Shown here in pieces: positions 50,998 to 60,365 of a stretch of DNA of 64,000 bases. Source of the stretch: RPQJ01 sp963700045 (GTDB lineage Bacteria; Pseudomonadota; Gammaproteobacteria; Steroidobacterales; Steroidobacteraceae); assembly GCA_963700045.1 (NCBI GenBank), contig CAVOWK010000010.1, positions 18,287 through 82,286 on the forward strand. The letters are read 5' to 3'. The translations under genes were made by a program, and so were the position numbers. A model generated the notes under the pieces. That model was not told where the DNA came from and made no database searches. It saw nothing but the letters and a program-made list of their open reading frames with translations. Position 1 is the stretch's first letter. Each line of letters opens with the position of its first letter.

Positions 50998-52348
50998 GGC
51001 CGCCACGCGCCTGAATCCGCAGGCGAAGAACGCGTCCAGGCCGTCGCGTTCGGGCACCGTGCGCAGCCATCCTTCCGGACTGAGGAGGCCGTCCAGGGGA
51101 GCGGCCGTCCAGGCGCGGGTCGGCGCGTCGGCCCGGGTACCCGGTGTGGCGCTCCAGGAACCACGCCGCGATCTCGTCGTTCTCCTCGGGTTCGCTCGAG
51201 CACGTGGGTAACAGCCGCCCGCCCGGTTTCACGACCCTCGACGCGTGTTCCAGCAGCCGTCGCTCGGTGCGGGCCAGCCTGCGCAGATCCCCCTCGACGC
51301 GTCGCCACTTGAGATTGGGGTCCCGCCGCAACGTGCCCAGGCCCGAGCAGGGCGCGTCGACCAGGACGAGGTCGAACCGCTCACCGTAGGGCAGGCTGCC
51401 GGAGGCGTCGTGGCGCACCAGACGGACGTTGCCCGCGCCGCTCTGATGCACAGTGTCCTGCAGCAGGCGCATCCGCGCGGGGCGTACGTCCGCGGCCACG
51501 ACCAGCCCGGTGCCCCCCATGGCGTCGGCGATCAAGGTCGTCTTGCCGCCCGGTGACGCGCAGGCGTCGAGCACGCACTGGCCGCGTTCCGCGCCGGCGA
51601 ACAGGGCCACGAGTTGCGAGGCTTCGTCCTGCACGACGAAGAGCCCCTCTGGCACGGCCGCCTGGAACGGGTGGCCTGACACCACCGTGAGCGCCCCCGG
51701 GGCAAAACGCGCCGCCTGGGTGACCACGCCGGCGTGCTCGAACGCGGCGAGCAGGCGATCCCGACCGGCGGCCGTCCGGGAGCGCAGCGTCACCGGCGCG
51801 GGGGCCTGGTTGTAACGCAGCCGGGCCTCGGTCGCCTCGCGCCCAACTCGGTCGAGCCACCGTGCCACGAGCCAGTGCGGATGCGACCACGTCGTCGCGA
51901 GGCAGTCGACCCAGGCGTCCCTGTCATCGCCAGGCGGAGGACCGGGGATTGACGGGCGGGTCCGAGGGTCGGCGAGGCGCCGGAGCACGGCATTCACGAA
52001 CCCGGAGGCAAACCCGATGTCGTGCGTCTTGGTGAGCGCCACGGCGTCGTTGACGACGGCCGATGCCGGGACGCGGTCCAGGTGGAACAACTGGTAGGCG
52101 CTGATGCGGAGGATGTCGAGGACGAGCGCGTCGAGTCGGTCGGCTGCGCGCGACGAGCGCACCTCGATCAGGTAGTCGAGGCTCTCGCGCCATCGGAGCG
52201 TCCCGATGAGGATCTCGCTGGCCAGGGCGACGTCGCGCTGGTCCGTCAGGCGCTGGCGCACGCGGGCCAGCGCATCGGGCAGGGCGACGCGGTCCTGGTG
52301 CACCGCGCGCAAGGCGTCGAGCGCCGCCGTGCGCGCGGGCGCGATCAT
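50995..52348 (-). CDS. rsmB: 16S rRNA m5C967 methyltransferase RsmB, with one frame break
   Basis: RsmB methylates C967 of 16S rRNA. The NusB-like N-terminal domain (RTAALDALRAVHQDRVALPD, then VPASAVVNDAVALTK) is followed by the SAM domain: LDACASPGGKTTLI, VDAPCSGLGTLRRDPNLKWR (catalytic Cys) and TCSSEPEEN (second Cys). Near 51131-51143 one extra base throws the frame; past it the next frame reads RADAPTRAWTAAPLDGLLSP and ends DAFFACGFRRVAA. The corrected length is ~450 residues. ATG 52348 overlaps the fmt stop (ATGA). Confidence 0.88.
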
Positions 52349-53328
52349 GCGGGGCCCGCCGAAGCGCCGAACAGCGTGCCCGCGGCGAGTCGCCGGCCTG
52401 CAAGGAACTCCCTGGCCGTCATCGCGCGCTTGCCCTCGGGTTGCAGATCGAGAATCCGCAAGCGCGTACCGTGGCCGCAGGCCACAGTGAGGTCCTCGCC
52501 GTGCGCCTCGATCACGGTGCCGGGGGCCGCGAGGTCGGCGGGCCCGCCAACGGGAAGTGGTGCGACCCGCAGCAGGGTGACGTTCAGGCCGCCGAGCGTG
52601 GTCCGCGCCAACGGCCAGGGATGCAGACCTCGGACCAGGTTCGCCAAGTCGCCAGCGGGCCGGCCCCAATCAACCGCGCCGGTGTCCTTCGTCAGCCGGG
52701 GCGCGTAGGTCACGAGGCGATCGTCCTGTGGCACTTCGGTCGCCTCCCCTCGTGCGAGTTGGTCCACCGCGCGCACCAGCAGACCCGCACCCATCGTGGA
52801 CAGGTCCCGTTCCACGTCGGCCGCCGTGTCGGTCGGGCCAATCTCGCGCATGCCGGTCAGCAGCATCGCCCCGGCGTCCAAAGCCTCGACGACGCGCATG
52901 ATGGTGACCCCCGTACGTTCGTCGCCGGACATCACGGCATGTTGGATTGGCGACGCGCCCCTCCACCGCGGCAGCAGCGAGGCGTGGACGTTGACCATGC
53001 CCAGCGGGGGGATCTCCAGGAACACGACGGGGAGGATCTTGCCGTAGGCGGCGACCACGCCGAGGTCGGGTGCCAGCGCACGCATCTCGTCGAAGAACCC
53101 AGTCTGCTTCAGGCGCTCGGGTTGCCAGCACCGCACGCCGGCGCGTTCGGCCACGACCTTGACGGGAGGTGGCTGCAGGCGTTGCCCGCGGCCTTTCGGC
53201 CGGTCCGGCTGCGTGACGACGCCGACGACGTCGTGAGGCGAGGCGAGCAGGGCCTCGAGTGTGGGCACCGCGAACTCCGGGGTGCCCAGGAACAGCACGC
53301 GAAGGCGGGCGGGTTCGGTCACGGTCAC
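52345..53328 (-). CDS. fmt: methionyl-tRNA formyltransferase
   Basis: Fmt formylates initiator Met-tRNA. The 327-residue protein has RVLFLGTPEFAVPTLEALLA, VVTQPDRPKGRGQRLQPPPV, NVHASLLPRWRGASPIQHAV (folate-binding HxSLLPxxRG) and GVTIMRVVEALDAGAML, followed by a C-terminal OB domain. The GTG start at 53328 overlaps the def stop (GTGA); another in-frame GTG at 53322 is possible. It is the middle gene of aroC-def-fmt-rsmB, all with 4-base overlaps. Confidence 0.96.
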   Translation of the reverse strand: MTVTEPARLRVLFLGTPEFAVPTLEALLASPHDVVGVVTQPDRPKGRGQRLQPPPVKVVAERAGVRCWQPERLKQTGFFDEMRALAPDLGVVAAYGKILPVVFLEIPPLGMVNVHASLLPRWRGASPIQHAVMSGDERTGVTIMRVVEALDAGAMLLTGMREIGPTDTAADVERDLSTMGAGLLVRAVDQLARGEATEVPQDDRLVTYAPRLTKDTGAVDWGRPAGDLANLVRGLHPWPLARTTLGGLNVTLLRVAPLPVGGPADLAAPGTVIEAHGEDLTVACGHGTRLRILDLQPEGKRAMTAREFLAGRRLAAGTLFGASAGPA

Positions 53329-53834
53329 CACCGGCCGGTGCGACGCAGGCGCGCGATGCGGCGCTCGATGAGGCGGCGCTGGAACCGGCGCAGGCGATCG
53401 ACGAACAGGCGGCCATCGAGATGGTCCATCTCGTGCTGCATGGCACGCGCGAGCAGGCCGCGCCCCTCCACGGTCACCGGGTTGCCGTCGCGATCGAGGC
53501 CGCGCACGACCGCGCGCATGGGCCGCGTCACCGTGGCGTTGAAGCCCGGAACGCTGAGGCAGCCTTCTTCCTCCAACTGCATGCCCTCGCGCTCGACGAA
53601 CTCTGGGTTGATCAGCACGTGGAGCTCGGACGGCCGCGCGCCGACGCTGATGTCCACCACGAACACCCTCAGGTCCGCACCCACCTGAGGCGCGGCCAGC
53701 CCGACCCCCGGCGCGTGGTGCATGGTCTCGATGAGGTCGTCCACCAGCATCGCCACGCCGCCGTCGATCGTCTCCACCGGCCGCGACGGGCAGTGCAGGG
53801 AGCCTTCCCCGTGGCGCAGGATCGGACGGATCAT
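53325..53834 (-). CDS. def: peptide deformylase
   Basis: Def removes the N-formyl group from new proteins. The 169-residue metalloenzyme has the three family motifs: GVGLAAPQVG, EEGCLSVPG (metal Cys) and QHEMDHLDG (metal HExxH), so it is a complete type I enzyme. ATG 53834 overlaps the aroC stop; the frame is open to 53897, but the extra residues lie inside aroC. A C-terminal Arg-rich tail (RRFQRRLIERRIARLRRTGR) is slightly unusual. Confidence 0.97.
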   Translation of the reverse strand: MIRPILRHGEGSLHCPSRPVETIDGGVAMLVDDLIETMHHAPGVGLAAPQVGADLRVFVVDISVGARPSELHVLINPEFVEREGMQLEEEGCLSVPGFNATVTRPMRAVVRGLDRDGNPVTVEGRGLLARAMQHEMDHLDGRLFVDRLRRFQRRLIERRIARLRRTGRW

Positions 53835-55060
53835 CCGGCGACGCCAGGGCCCGGGGCGCCGGCGGCCCGATACCGCGCGCGCGTGCGCGTCCGCCATTCG
53901 TCGATCCGGCGCTCGATCGTTGCGACGCTGTCGCCACCAAAGCGCTCCAGCAGGGCATCCGCGACGACGAGTGCGACCATCGCCTCGGCGACAACGGCCG
54001 CAGCCGGCACGGCGCAGACGTCACTGCGTTCGATGGCGGCAGGAGCATCGGTCATCGAGGTCAGATCCACCGAACGCAACGGCTTCATGAGCGTGGCGAT
54101 CGGCTTCATCGAGCCGGTCACCCGGAGGTCTTCGCCGTTGGTGACGCCGCCCTCCAACCCGCCGGCGCGATTGGTCGGGCGGCGCACCGGAACGTCTCGA
54201 GACTCATCGTCGGCAGGGACGATCTCGTCGTGCACGAGCGAGCCCGGCAGGCGGGCGACCTGGTGGCCGATGCCGATGCCGACGGACTTGATCGCCGGGA
54301 TCGACATGACGGCCTGCGCCAGGCGCCCATCGAGCTTGCGGTCCCACTGGACGTAGCTGCCGAGTCCGATCGGGACACCGGTCACGATCACCTCGAAGTC
54401 GCCGCCCAGCGTGTCACCTGCCGCACGGGCCGCGTCGATGGCCTCGACCATCGCGCGCTCGGTGTCGGCCCCGGCACATCGCACCGGCGAGTCGATCGGG
54501 AGGGCGGCGATCTCGTCGAAGGAGGGAGACACCTCCGAGGGCAGCGCGGCCGGCCCGATTCGCGTGACGTGACTCGCGATGCGGATGCCGAAGCGGGCGA
54601 GCAGTTGTCTGGCAAACGCGCCTGCCGCGACACGAGCCGCGGTTTCCCGTGCGCTTGCGCGCTCGAGCACGTCCCGCAGGTCGTCCACCTCGTACTTCAC
54701 CCCGCCGGCGAGGTCGGCGTGGCCCGGCCTCGGGCGTGTGACGGGCGGGCGCTCCGTCCCGGTCGCGGTTTCGAGGGGCTCCGGACCCACGGGCATCGTC
54801 CGCTGCCAGTTGGCCCAGTCGCGGTTGTGGATGACCAACGAGATCGGGCTGCCGAGCGTATGCCCACGGCGCAGGCCGGAGAGGATCTCCGCGCGGTCGC
54901 GCTCGATCTTCATGCGCTGACCACGCCCGTAGCCGAGTTGCCTGCGGTGCAGTTCGCCATCCACCGCGTCGAGGTCCACGTCGAGCCCGGCGGGCAAGCC
55001 CTCCAGGATGACGACCAGCCCGGGTCCGTGCGATTCACCTGCCGTCAGAAAACGCAACAT
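53831..55060 (-). CDS. aroC: chorismate synthase
   Basis: AroC makes chorismate from EPSP with reduced FMN. The 409-residue enzyme opens MLRFLTAGESHGPGLVVILE with the first signature and has RRQLGYGRGQRMKIERD, TRPRPGHADLAGGVKY, ARETAARVAAGAFAR, TNRAGGLEGGVTNGEDLRV, and a closing AEAMVALVVADALLERFGGD. The length is at the upper end of the long type found in Actinobacteria and Acidobacteriota, unlike the ~360-residue gammaproteobacterial enzyme, and so supports a non-gamma origin. It is the first gene of aroC-def-fmt-rsmB. Confidence 0.96.
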   Translation of the reverse strand: MLRFLTAGESHGPGLVVILEGLPAGLDVDLDAVDGELHRRQLGYGRGQRMKIERDRAEILSGLRRGHTLGSPISLVIHNRDWANWQRTMPVGPEPLETATGTERPPVTRPRPGHADLAGGVKYEVDDLRDVLERASARETAARVAAGAFARQLLARFGIRIASHVTRIGPAALPSEVSPSFDEIAALPIDSPVRCAGADTERAMVEAIDAARAAGDTLGGDFEVIVTGVPIGLGSYVQWDRKLDGRLAQAVMSIPAIKSVGIGIGHQVARLPGSLVHDEIVPADDESRDVPVRRPTNRAGGLEGGVTNGEDLRVTGSMKPIATLMKPLRSVDLTSMTDAPAAIERSDVCAVPAAAVVAEAMVALVVADALLERFGGDSVATIERRIDEWRTRTRARYRAAGAPGPGVAG

Positions 55061-55314
55061 CTGCCGCCAAGTGTAGCTGAAGTTCCTGCACTGCCCGGAG
55101 TCACGTGGCTCCGCCGCACGAACGAATCCGACGCAAATCCGCGGATACGCGCCGCCGGGGCACGCGGTGGCGGTCTTGCACCCGACCGTGCGCGATGCAC
55201 GAACGTGCTGCGGCCGGACCCTCGTGCCAACGGCGAGCTCCCTGCGCCGTCCCGGAGCAACGGAGCGGGAGCGCGGGCGAGAGTCCCCTTCGCTGGCGCA
55301 AGGCCGGAGTCGAC
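55061..55314. other. 254-base gap upstream of the sigma-54 activator gene
   Basis: This lies between divergent aroC and the activator gene. The plus frame is open from a GTG at 55105, but the translation is Arg/Cys/Pro-rich and not protein-like. I see no clear promoter or repeat. Confidence 0.4.
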
Positions 55315-57423
55315 GTGTTCGAGGAGTGGCTCGCGGCCTGCGACGGCCACGGAGTGCGAGCGATCCGCCTGGCGGACCGGGTGACGAATCGGGATGCGCG
55401 CCTGCGGGCCCTGGCTGGCCGGGCCACCGCTGCCGGTCTGGTGGTCGTGCGACTGGCGGGCTTCGTCGTCGAGCCCCACCGGCCGGGCCGCATTCGCGGC
55501 CGGTCAGCGCTCGTGCTCGCAGACGAGGCGGTGGGGACCGGAGAGGCGACCGCGATGGCCTGGGTCCGGCTCGGGCGCGCGTCGCTTCGCATCGCGGCAG
55601 TCGTCCTCTGGCGATCGGGCGGAGGCACCCGCAGTGATGGGACTCCCACCGGGTTGGATTCGGCGTCACGCCGGGTGGGGGATGGGCTGGCTCTGGCTCG
55701 GCGCGCACGCCTGTTGGAGGTCTCCGCTTGGCGGGCACGGCGTCTGGGCCAGGCCGCCCGCGCCTGTCAGTTGTTCGGCCGTGCCTCGGATGCGTGGACG
55801 CGGGCTCGGGACGCGGCGTCAGCCGTTCGGTCGCTCATCGCGTACGCGGGCCTTGCGTGTGCGAGGCGGCAGTACGTCGAAGCCGCCGCCGCCTCGTTCT
55901 GCGCCCAGCGAGGCGCGCAGGCGATCGACAGGCACCGCTGGAGCGCTGACGCGTGCGCTCGCCGCGTTCACGAGGCCTGGACGTCGGCGACGGCAGCCAT
56001 GTGGCCGCGCGTGGAGGCACAGGGACAGTCAGGAGGCTCGGCCGTGATGGACGATTCGATCCAGGTGTTGCAGGCATGCCACGACGCGGAGGATGCGCCG
56101 GCGATGTCACGGATGTGCTCAGTGGTGCGCGAGCGCCTCGGAGCGGCCGCGGTCGGTGTCGTGGTCGCGGGCGCGTCGGGGCCGCTGGCGGGCGCTGGGC
56201 ACGCGCCGTTCGCGACGGAGGAGATTGCCGCCCTCGTTCTCGGGACCTCGCAGCTCGTGGAGCCCAGCCCGGGCTCTGGCGGCGTCGAGGCCGCCGCGCC
56301 CGTGAGGCTCGGAGGCACGGCGATTGGGGCGCTGTGCTGCCGCTGGCCGATTGGCGCAGTGCCGGACACCCTGCGAGTGCGCGCCCTCATGACCGCGGCC
56401 GCGACGGCGTGCGCCCCCGGTCTGCGGACGCTCATCGAGAGCCGTCGCGACACGCAGTCGGACCCGGCGACCTACGGCATCATCGGCGAGAGCGGGGCGG
56501 TGAATGGCCTGCGGGAGGCCATTCGGCGGGCAGCCGTGGTCCCATTCCCGGTGTTGATCGAAGGCGAGAGCGGCAGCGGCAAGGAACTCGTGGCCCGCGC
56601 CATCCACGAGGCCAGCGCCAGGCGCAAGCGGCGCTTCTGCGCCGTCAACTGCGCGGCCATCTCCGACGAGCTGTTCGAGGCCGAGCTCTTCGGCCACGCG
56701 AAAGGGGCGTTCACCGGGGCGCTCGGCGAACGGGCAGGGCTGTTCGAGGAAGCAGACGGCGGCACGCTGCTGCTCGACGAAGTCGGCGAGCTGACGCCGC
56801 GTGGCCAGGCCAAGCTCCTTCGCGTGCTGCAGGAGGGCGAGGTCCGGCGAGTGGGGGAGAACACTCCGCGCCGCGTGGAGGTTCGCATCGTGGCCTCGAC
56901 CAACCGCCCGCTGGCTGTCGAGGCCCGGGCCAAGAGGTTTCGCGATGACCTGCGGTTCCGTCTCGACGTCGTGCGCATCGTCGTGCCGCCCCTCCGCGAG
57001 CGTCGCGAGGACGTGCCGATCCTGCTCGATCACTACTGGCGGCTCGCGCTCACCAGGACAGGAGGGCGCGCGCGCCTGGATGACGCCACCATCGAACTGC
57101 TCGCGGGTTATCACTGGCCGGGCAACGTGCGCGAGCTGCAGAATCTCACGGCGACCCTCGCCGTTCGCGCACCGGCCCGCGGACGCGTCCGGCCATCGGA
57201 CCTGCCATTCCACGTGACCACCCCACCCGGTGTGCCGACCACGCTGCAGTTCGCGCGACGGCAGTTCGACGCCGGCCTCATCCGCGCGACCCTGTCTCGT
57301 TGCGGTGGGCATCGGACCGAGGCGGCCCGTCAGCTGGGGATGACGCGACAGGGGCTCGCGAAGCTGATCACACGACTGGACATCGAGCCCCAGGAGGCCA
57401 CGCCAACGGCGGTCCGGGAGTGA
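55315..57423 (+). CDS. sigma-54-dependent transcriptional activator
   Basis: The ~702-residue protein has an N-terminal region of unknown type (about 1-330, with Ala-rich helices resembling TPR or GAF pieces). An AAA+ domain (about 395-635) has GESGSGKELVARAIH (Walker A), the sigma-54 contact loop GAFTGA, GGTLLLDEVGELTP (Walker B) and LRFRLDVVRIVVPPLRER. A WPGNVRELQNL block follows, then a Fis-type helix-turn-helix at the end (GGHRTEAARQLGMTRQGLAK). Start GTG 55315 has GGAG five bases upstream; an open frame from 55105 exists but looks noncoding. The target genes and signal are unknown. Confidence 0.88.
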   Translation: MFEEWLAACDGHGVRAIRLADRVTNRDARLRALAGRATAAGLVVVRLAGFVVEPHRPGRIRGRSALVLADEAVGTGEATAMAWVRLGRASLRIAAVVLWRSGGGTRSDGTPTGLDSASRRVGDGLALARRARLLEVSAWRARRLGQAARACQLFGRASDAWTRARDAASAVRSLIAYAGLACARRQYVEAAAASFCAQRGAQAIDRHRWSADACARRVHEAWTSATAAMWPRVEAQGQSGGSAVMDDSIQVLQACHDAEDAPAMSRMCSVVRERLGAAAVGVVVAGASGPLAGAGHAPFATEEIAALVLGTSQLVEPSPGSGGVEAAAPVRLGGTAIGALCCRWPIGAVPDTLRVRALMTAAATACAPGLRTLIESRRDTQSDPATYGIIGESGAVNGLREAIRRAAVVPFPVLIEGESGSGKELVARAIHEASARRKRRFCAVNCAAISDELFEAELFGHAKGAFTGALGERAGLFEEADGGTLLLDEVGELTPRGQAKLLRVLQEGEVRRVGENTPRRVEVRIVASTNRPLAVEARAKRFRDDLRFRLDVVRIVVPPLRERREDVPILLDHYWRLALTRTGGRARLDDATIELLAGYHWPGNVRELQNLTATLAVRAPARGRVRPSDLPFHVTTPPGVPTTLQFARRQFDAGLIRATLSRCGGHRTEAARQLGMTRQGLAKLITRLDIEPQEATPTAVRE

Positions 57424-57444
57424 CGGCGAGCCCCAGCGTGAGGC

Positions 57445-58767
57445 TCACGACCGTGGGGGGGGCGCTGGCTTTCGCGCGGCCAGTTGCTTGTGCGCCTGGT
57501 CGAGCGCCTTCCGGAGGTCCGGGTCCTGTGGTTGGAAGGCCAACCCGCGTTCCAGCCACGTCACCGCCGTCGCGGGGTCGCCGGACCGCAACGAGAGCAT
57601 GCCGATGCGGCGTGCCCGCAACGCGAGGGACCTCGGCTCCTTCGCGTCCCCGGTCAGCGCGGCGGCCCGCATCAACGCATCGCGTGCAACCAGCGTTCGC
57701 CCCTGGCCCTCCGCGGCGTCAGCCAGCCAGTCGAATGTCTGTGGCGAGACCGGGAGGTACGACGCGGCGGACTGCAGCGCACGGAGTGCTGCTGCACGAT
57801 CACCCAGGGCCAGGAGGGCCCGGCCCAGCCGGCTCAGGTTGTCGCCGTCCGGCGTCCGTTGTGCAGAGCGACGCAAGGCCTCGGCTGCCTTGGACAGGGC
57901 CACGCGGTCGCCCCGTGCCAGCCCGACCTCCAGCCAGACCCGCCCCAAGGCGTCCAGCAGCAGCGGATTCTGGGGTGCCTTGGCGGCCGCCTGCGCGAGT
58001 ACCACGACGGCCTCGTCAGGGCGGCCGACCCGCGCGAGCGCGAGCCCGACGGCGACGGTGCGCTCGGGACGCTCGGGCTCCAGCTGCGCGAGGGTCTCGT
58101 GCTGACGCAGCGCATCGGTGTACCTGTCGACCCGCTCGTACGCCTGTGCAAGCGCCTCGCGCGCGGCGGACATCGATGCGTTCAGGGCCAGCGCGCGCTC
58201 GAGGGCCTCGACGGCCTCGCCATGCCGATTCTGCTGCGCCAGGCAGCTTCCCAGCAGGTAGAACGTGTCCGCACGTCCCGATTCAAGGGCGGCAGCCCGT
58301 TTCAGCGCGCCAGACGCCCGCTCCAGGTTTCCGTCCCGCAGACTCGCCAGGCCGAGCTTGGCAAGCACGCGCGGCACGCGGTCGTCCAGGCTGAGTGACT
58401 TGGCGTAGTGGTCGGCGGCGCTGGAGTAGAGGTGCCTGGCGAGGTAGACGTCCCCCAGTTGTTCTTCGGGCCGGGGAGACGACGGATCGAGGAGGGACGC
58501 CTGACGCAGGTCACGCACGGCCGCGCCGTAGTCCTGCTGCAGACGGTACATCTCGCCCCGTCGCAGCCACGCCGGCATCGACTCCGGCCTGAGCGCGATG
58601 GCCCCGCTCAGCCCCTCAATCGCGGTCAGCGCGTCCCCGGCCACGGCGGCGGCCTCGCTCTGCGCGAGCAGCCGCTGGTACGCCTGCTCCTGGGTCCACG
58701 CCGAATAGCCGGCGGCGGCGACGGCCGAGATGGCCACGAGGGCCGCGAGCAGGAGGAGGCGTCTCAT
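57445..58767 (-). CDS. tetratricopeptide-repeat protein, membrane-anchored
   Basis: A 440-residue protein: an N-terminal hydrophobic helix (LLLLAALVAISAVAAAGYSA) serves as anchor or signal, then about ten TPR units fill the rest (for example LRRGEMYRLQQDYGAAVRDL, YLLGSCLAQQNRHGEAVEAL). The C-terminal tail is Pro/Lys-rich. TPR proteins hold complexes together; no catalytic domain is seen. It is divergent from the ECF sigma gene across 72 bases, so the sigma-E-like promoter there could influence both. Confidence 0.88.
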   Translation of the reverse strand: MRRLLLLAALVAISAVAAAGYSAWTQEQAYQRLLAQSEAAAVAGDALTAIEGLSGAIALRPESMPAWLRRGEMYRLQQDYGAAVRDLRQASLLDPSSPRPEEQLGDVYLARHLYSSAADHYAKSLSLDDRVPRVLAKLGLASLRDGNLERASGALKRAAALESGRADTFYLLGSCLAQQNRHGEAVEALERALALNASMSAAREALAQAYERVDRYTDALRQHETLAQLEPERPERTVAVGLALARVGRPDEAVVVLAQAAAKAPQNPLLLDALGRVWLEVGLARGDRVALSKAAEALRRSAQRTPDGDNLSRLGRALLALGDRAAALRALQSAASYLPVSPQTFDWLADAAEGQGRTLVARDALMRAAALTGDAKEPRSLALRARRIGMLSLRSGDPATAVTWLERGLAFQPQDPDLRKALDQAHKQLAARKPAPPPRS

Positions 58768-58777
58768 GAGAGGAAGG

Positions 58778-58805
58778 GGAACTTCCCGTGCCTTGCGGGT
58801 TCTAA
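58778..58805 (+). promoter_or_regulatory. sigma-E (ECF)-type promoter upstream of the sigma factor gene
   Basis: GGAACTT (58778-58784), 16 bases, then TCTAA (58801-58805) match the E. coli sigma-E consensus GGAACTT-N16-TCTRA exactly. It points at the sigma gene ATG at 58840, as expected for autoregulation. A poorer sigma-70-like TTGCGG-N18-TATTCT overlaps it. Confidence 0.7.
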
Positions 58806-58839
58806 CCTATCGGGAATATTCTAGCGAGGTCTGCGGCCA

Positions 58840-59454
58840 ATGGCCGATGGCATTTCTGTGAAGCCTGCCTCTGCGCTCAGCTGGTCGGATGTCGCGAGTC
58901 ACGAGTCGGCGCTGATCCAGCGCTGCACTCAGGGTGACGAGGACGCGTACGCGCAGCTCGTCGACGAGCACCAGCGCATGGTGTATCAGCTCGCCCTCAA
59001 CCTGCTGGGCGATCACAACGAGGCGCTCGACCTGTCGCAGGACGTGTTCCTGAACATCTTCCGGACCATCGACGGCTTCCGCGGGCAGTCGTCCCTCCGC
59101 ACCTGGATCTACCGGATCGTCCTCAACCAGGCGAAGAACCGGCAGCGCTGGTGGCGACGGCGGTTCCGCTCCCAGCAGGTGTCTCTCGACGAGCACATCC
59201 GCAGCAACGGCGAACTTCGGGCAGGCGGCCTGCTCGAACCGGACCGGGTGCTCGGCCAGAAACTCCTGGCCGAGCGGCTGCAGGAAGCGCTCGACGCCTT
59301 GCCCTTCGACCAGCGCAGCGCCATCGTCCTGCGCGAGGTGGACGGCCTCAGTTACGAGGAAATCGCCTACTCGATGGGCGTTGCCCTTGGCACCGTGAGG
59401 TCGCGACTGGCGCGCGCGCGCGACACGCTTCGCGCGGAGCTGAGGGACGCATGA
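58840..59454 (+). CDS. ECF-type RNA polymerase sigma factor (RpoE-like)
   Basis: A 204-residue group 4 sigma factor. Region 2 (about 28-95) has YAQLVDEHQRMVYQLALNLL and ALDLSQDVFLNIFRTIDGFR, then SLRTWIYRIVLNQAKNRQRW. Region 4 (about 145-200) has LDALPFDQRSAIVLREVDGL, SYEEIAYSMGVALGTVRSRL and ARARDTLRAEL. The anti-sigma gene overlaps its end by 4 bases, and a consensus sigma-E promoter lies just upstream, so it likely activates its own transcription. Confidence 0.94.
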   Translation: MADGISVKPASALSWSDVASHESALIQRCTQGDEDAYAQLVDEHQRMVYQLALNLLGDHNEALDLSQDVFLNIFRTIDGFRGQSSLRTWIYRIVLNQAKNRQRWWRRRFRSQQVSLDEHIRSNGELRAGGLLEPDRVLGQKLLAERLQEALDALPFDQRSAIVLREVDGLSYEEIAYSMGVALGTVRSRLARARDTLRAELRDA

Positions 59455-60215
59455 AGGTACTCAGTTGTTCGTACGTGCGCCGTCGGCTGGAGGCGTGGCA
59501 CGACAGGGAGTTGCCGCCGGGCGAGCAGTGCGCCATCGACCAGCACCTCGATGGGTGTCCGCCCTGCGCCACCGAGGCACGGATGCTGTACGACATCGGC
59601 ACGGCGCTGCGCGGTCACGCGGGGCGGCGCGCGGCCAGCGCCGACGTCCTCGCAGGGCTCCGTGCCGGTGTCCTCGGGCGTGCGAGTGCGGAAGACGCCC
59701 TGTCGTGGCGAACGCTCGCGGCCGACCTCTTCGAGGACATGCACATGGTGTGGGCTGGTCTCAGCGCCACGGCCGCCACGCTGGCGTGCGCGGCGCTGTT
59801 GCTGGGCATGGCCTATTTCACGATGCCCGGTCGAGACGATTCGCTCGCTGGCATCATGGACGCGATGGCCGAACCGGTTGTCGATGCGAGGGCGCGTCCC
59901 GACCACGTGGCCGGCGACATCGTGCCCGCGTCGTTGGCTTCGGCCACCGAAGAGGACTTGGTGGTCGCCCTGGCGGCGGTCGTCACCCAGGAAGGCCGGG
60001 TGTCGCGGTCGCAGGCCCAGGTTCAGCTCTCCAAGCGGGCCGACCGGGAGACCGTGCTGCGATTGATGAACGCGGCGGTGGCCTCCCGGTTCCAGCCAGT
60101 GCGGCTGGGTGTGTCTCCGGTCCCCGCCAACCTCGTCTGGCTGGCGCAGTGGACCGGCGGAGTGCGCCTCTACGGCGTCACCCACACGACGGTTCGCGGC
60201 AAGGCACTCAGCTAG
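59451..60215 (+). CDS. zinc-finger anti-sigma factor, membrane-bound
   Basis: A 254-residue protein. Residues ~1-50 hold a zf-HC2/ZAS domain (C at 6, H at 17, then CAIDQHLDGCPPC). One transmembrane helix lies about residues 105-125 (LSATAATLACAALLLGMAYF), followed by a periplasmic domain of ~125 residues. The ZAS domain binds and holds the partner sigma until a signal triggers release. ATG 59451 overlaps the sigma stop (ATGA), the standard sigma/anti-sigma pairing. Confidence 0.88.
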   Translation: MKVLSCSYVRRRLEAWHDRELPPGEQCAIDQHLDGCPPCATEARMLYDIGTALRGHAGRRAASADVLAGLRAGVLGRASAEDALSWRTLAADLFEDMHMVWAGLSATAATLACAALLLGMAYFTMPGRDDSLAGIMDAMAEPVVDARARPDHVAGDIVPASLASATEEDLVVALAAVVTQEGRVSRSQAQVQLSKRADRETVLRLMNAAVASRFQPVRLGVSPVPANLVWLAQWTGGVRLYGVTHTTVRGKALS

Positions 60216-60365
60216 ACTCAGCCAGCCTGGGCACTCACGTCCGTTGGTGATGCGGAACAGCGCTTCAGCGTTGTTCGCCGGCCGCCCAGCCCAGGTCTGC
60301 AGACGTGTGACACCAACTCGAATGAAGTGCGGCGCAGGGGGCGGCGGTCGGCGCGCCGTCCGGCG

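Noticed and set aside
51131..51143. CCCGGGTACC resembling a cloning-vector polylinker
   Set aside because: It sits within rsmB coding sequence, with no further vector sequence on either side.
50534..52669. A single 711-codon open frame joining RsmB to a HIT domain
   Set aside because: The RsmB C-terminus is complete in the neighbouring frame and the HIT part lacks its start. The open frame across the join is chance in GC-rich DNA, so this is not a fusion protein.
55105..55314. Longer N-terminus of the sigma-54 activator from GTG 55105
   Set aside because: The extra 70 residues are Arg/Cys/Pro-rich and unlike protein, while GTG 55315 has GGAG at the right spacing.
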